Assembly: GCF_020089865.1 (NCBI RefSeq)
Contig: NZ_JAIRBM010000001.1
Coordinates: 372,001 to 436,000, forward strand
Source of the DNA: Microvirga puerhi
GTDB taxonomy: Bacteria; Pseudomonadota; Alphaproteobacteria; Rhizobiales; Beijerinckiaceae
Direction of reading: 5' to 3'
DNA: 64,000 nucleotides
The translations under genes were made by a program, and so were the position numbers. Shown in pieces: positions 63,747 to 64,000 of this stretch (the first letter of the stretch is position 1; every line of letters starts with the position of its first letter). The notes beneath the pieces are model-generated. The model did no database searches. It had not been told where the DNA came from and saw only the letters and a program-made list of their open reading frames with translations.

Positions 63747-64000
63747 GTTTCGCTAATCTGCTTCCCGCCAGCTTCGAGAATGAGGCGCATCTCAGACGTG
63801 TTTTCGTTACCCGGGTCAAGTTCGAAGACTACACGGACCGCCTTTCGTTCCGGATAAGGCCAAACCTTAAGGTTATGAAATGAACCTGGGCTGACCGTAA
63901 GGACAGATTTAAGGTCCTGGGGGAGATTGTCACCCAGAGTATCCCCTACGAACTCGACTGCAAACTTCCTGCGACGCCCGGTCGAGCCTCGACCCACCCG
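63722..64000 (-). CDS. opgG: Glucan biosynthesis protein G (OpgG), C-terminal part
   Basis: Only the last about 92 residues are in the window; the frame runs past base 64000. RRKFAVEFVGDTLGD, SPGSFHNLKVWPYPERKAVRVVFELDP and SEMRLILEAGGKQISETWLYRWTP match the C-terminal immunoglobulin-like domain of periplasmic OpgG, which adds or trims branches of the glucan. It precedes opgH in the usual opgGH operon. Confidence 0.9.
   Translation of the reverse strand, partial: RVGRGSTGRRRKFAVEFVGDTLGDNLPQDLKSVLTVSPGSFHNLKVWPYPERKAVRVVFELDPGNENTSEMRLILEAGGKQISETWLYRWTP

Overview
The window looks like chromosome of an alphaproteobacterium of the order Hyphomicrobiales (Rhizobiales), probably Methylobacteriaceae/Microvirga-like. 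It is GC-rich. It combines COX15-type heme A synthase, an NDUFS4-like complex I subunit gene, a class I PHA synthase, the order hom-glpX-recJ, DUF1236 and DUF6894 small proteins, and a ChvE-GguAB sugar uptake system. This taxonomic call is inference from gene content. I see no phage, insertion sequence, CRISPR array or rRNA.

Layout. 1-9.8 kb is housekeeping: the end of heme A synthase, a glycine-zipper protein, an orphan ParA, metY, a CoA-binding protein, a thioesterase, a glutathione transferase, the rplM-rpsI operon, an exonuclease, argC and an FAH-family hydrolase. 10-20 kb holds a FadL-like porin, PHA synthase, a lipoprotein, an aminotransferase, hom, glpX, an acetyltransferase and recJ. 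20-28.6 kb has three tRNA genes (Glu, Pro, Arg), two DUF6894 proteins, an MBL-fold protein with KDPGal aldolase, an Lrp regulator, a DUF1624 membrane protein, a sirtuin, a double cold-shock protein, DUF192, the complex I subunit and a diguanylate cyclase.

28.8-41.2 kb is a pentose/galactoside catabolic island. A DapA-family dehydratase and an L-arabonate-type dehydratase diverge from a YtfQ-YtfR-YtfT-YjfF-like importer, followed by a FadR-type regulator and then chvE-gguA-gguB. Similar AT-rich TAATAGTATTA-like sites precede both importers, which suggests one shared regulator.

41.2-57.6 kb is an anthranilate (2-aminobenzoate) catabolic cluster of the aerobic CoA-thioester type. A branched-chain-type ABC transporter and a kynurenine-formamidase-like hydrolase run leftward. 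2-Aminobenzoate-CoA ligase, the fused monooxygenase/reductase, an SDR, a MarR regulator, two crotonases, an acyl-CoA dehydrogenase, a thioesterase, a RidA protein and a 3-hydroxyacyl-CoA dehydrogenase run rightward. Two nearly identical AAGCTT-centred palindromes mark the two promoters. 57.8-64 kb has MarC, a Na/Pi cotransporter, a DUF1127 protein, a LysR regulator and opgH with the end of opgG.

The most interesting signals are regulatory. One is an arginine-rich, apparently leaderless leader peptide followed by an intrinsic terminator just before argC. Another is a four-fold alternating TGGTA/TACCA array with exact 11-bp period between a glutathione transferase gene and rplM. The third is the palindrome pair in the anthranilate cluster.
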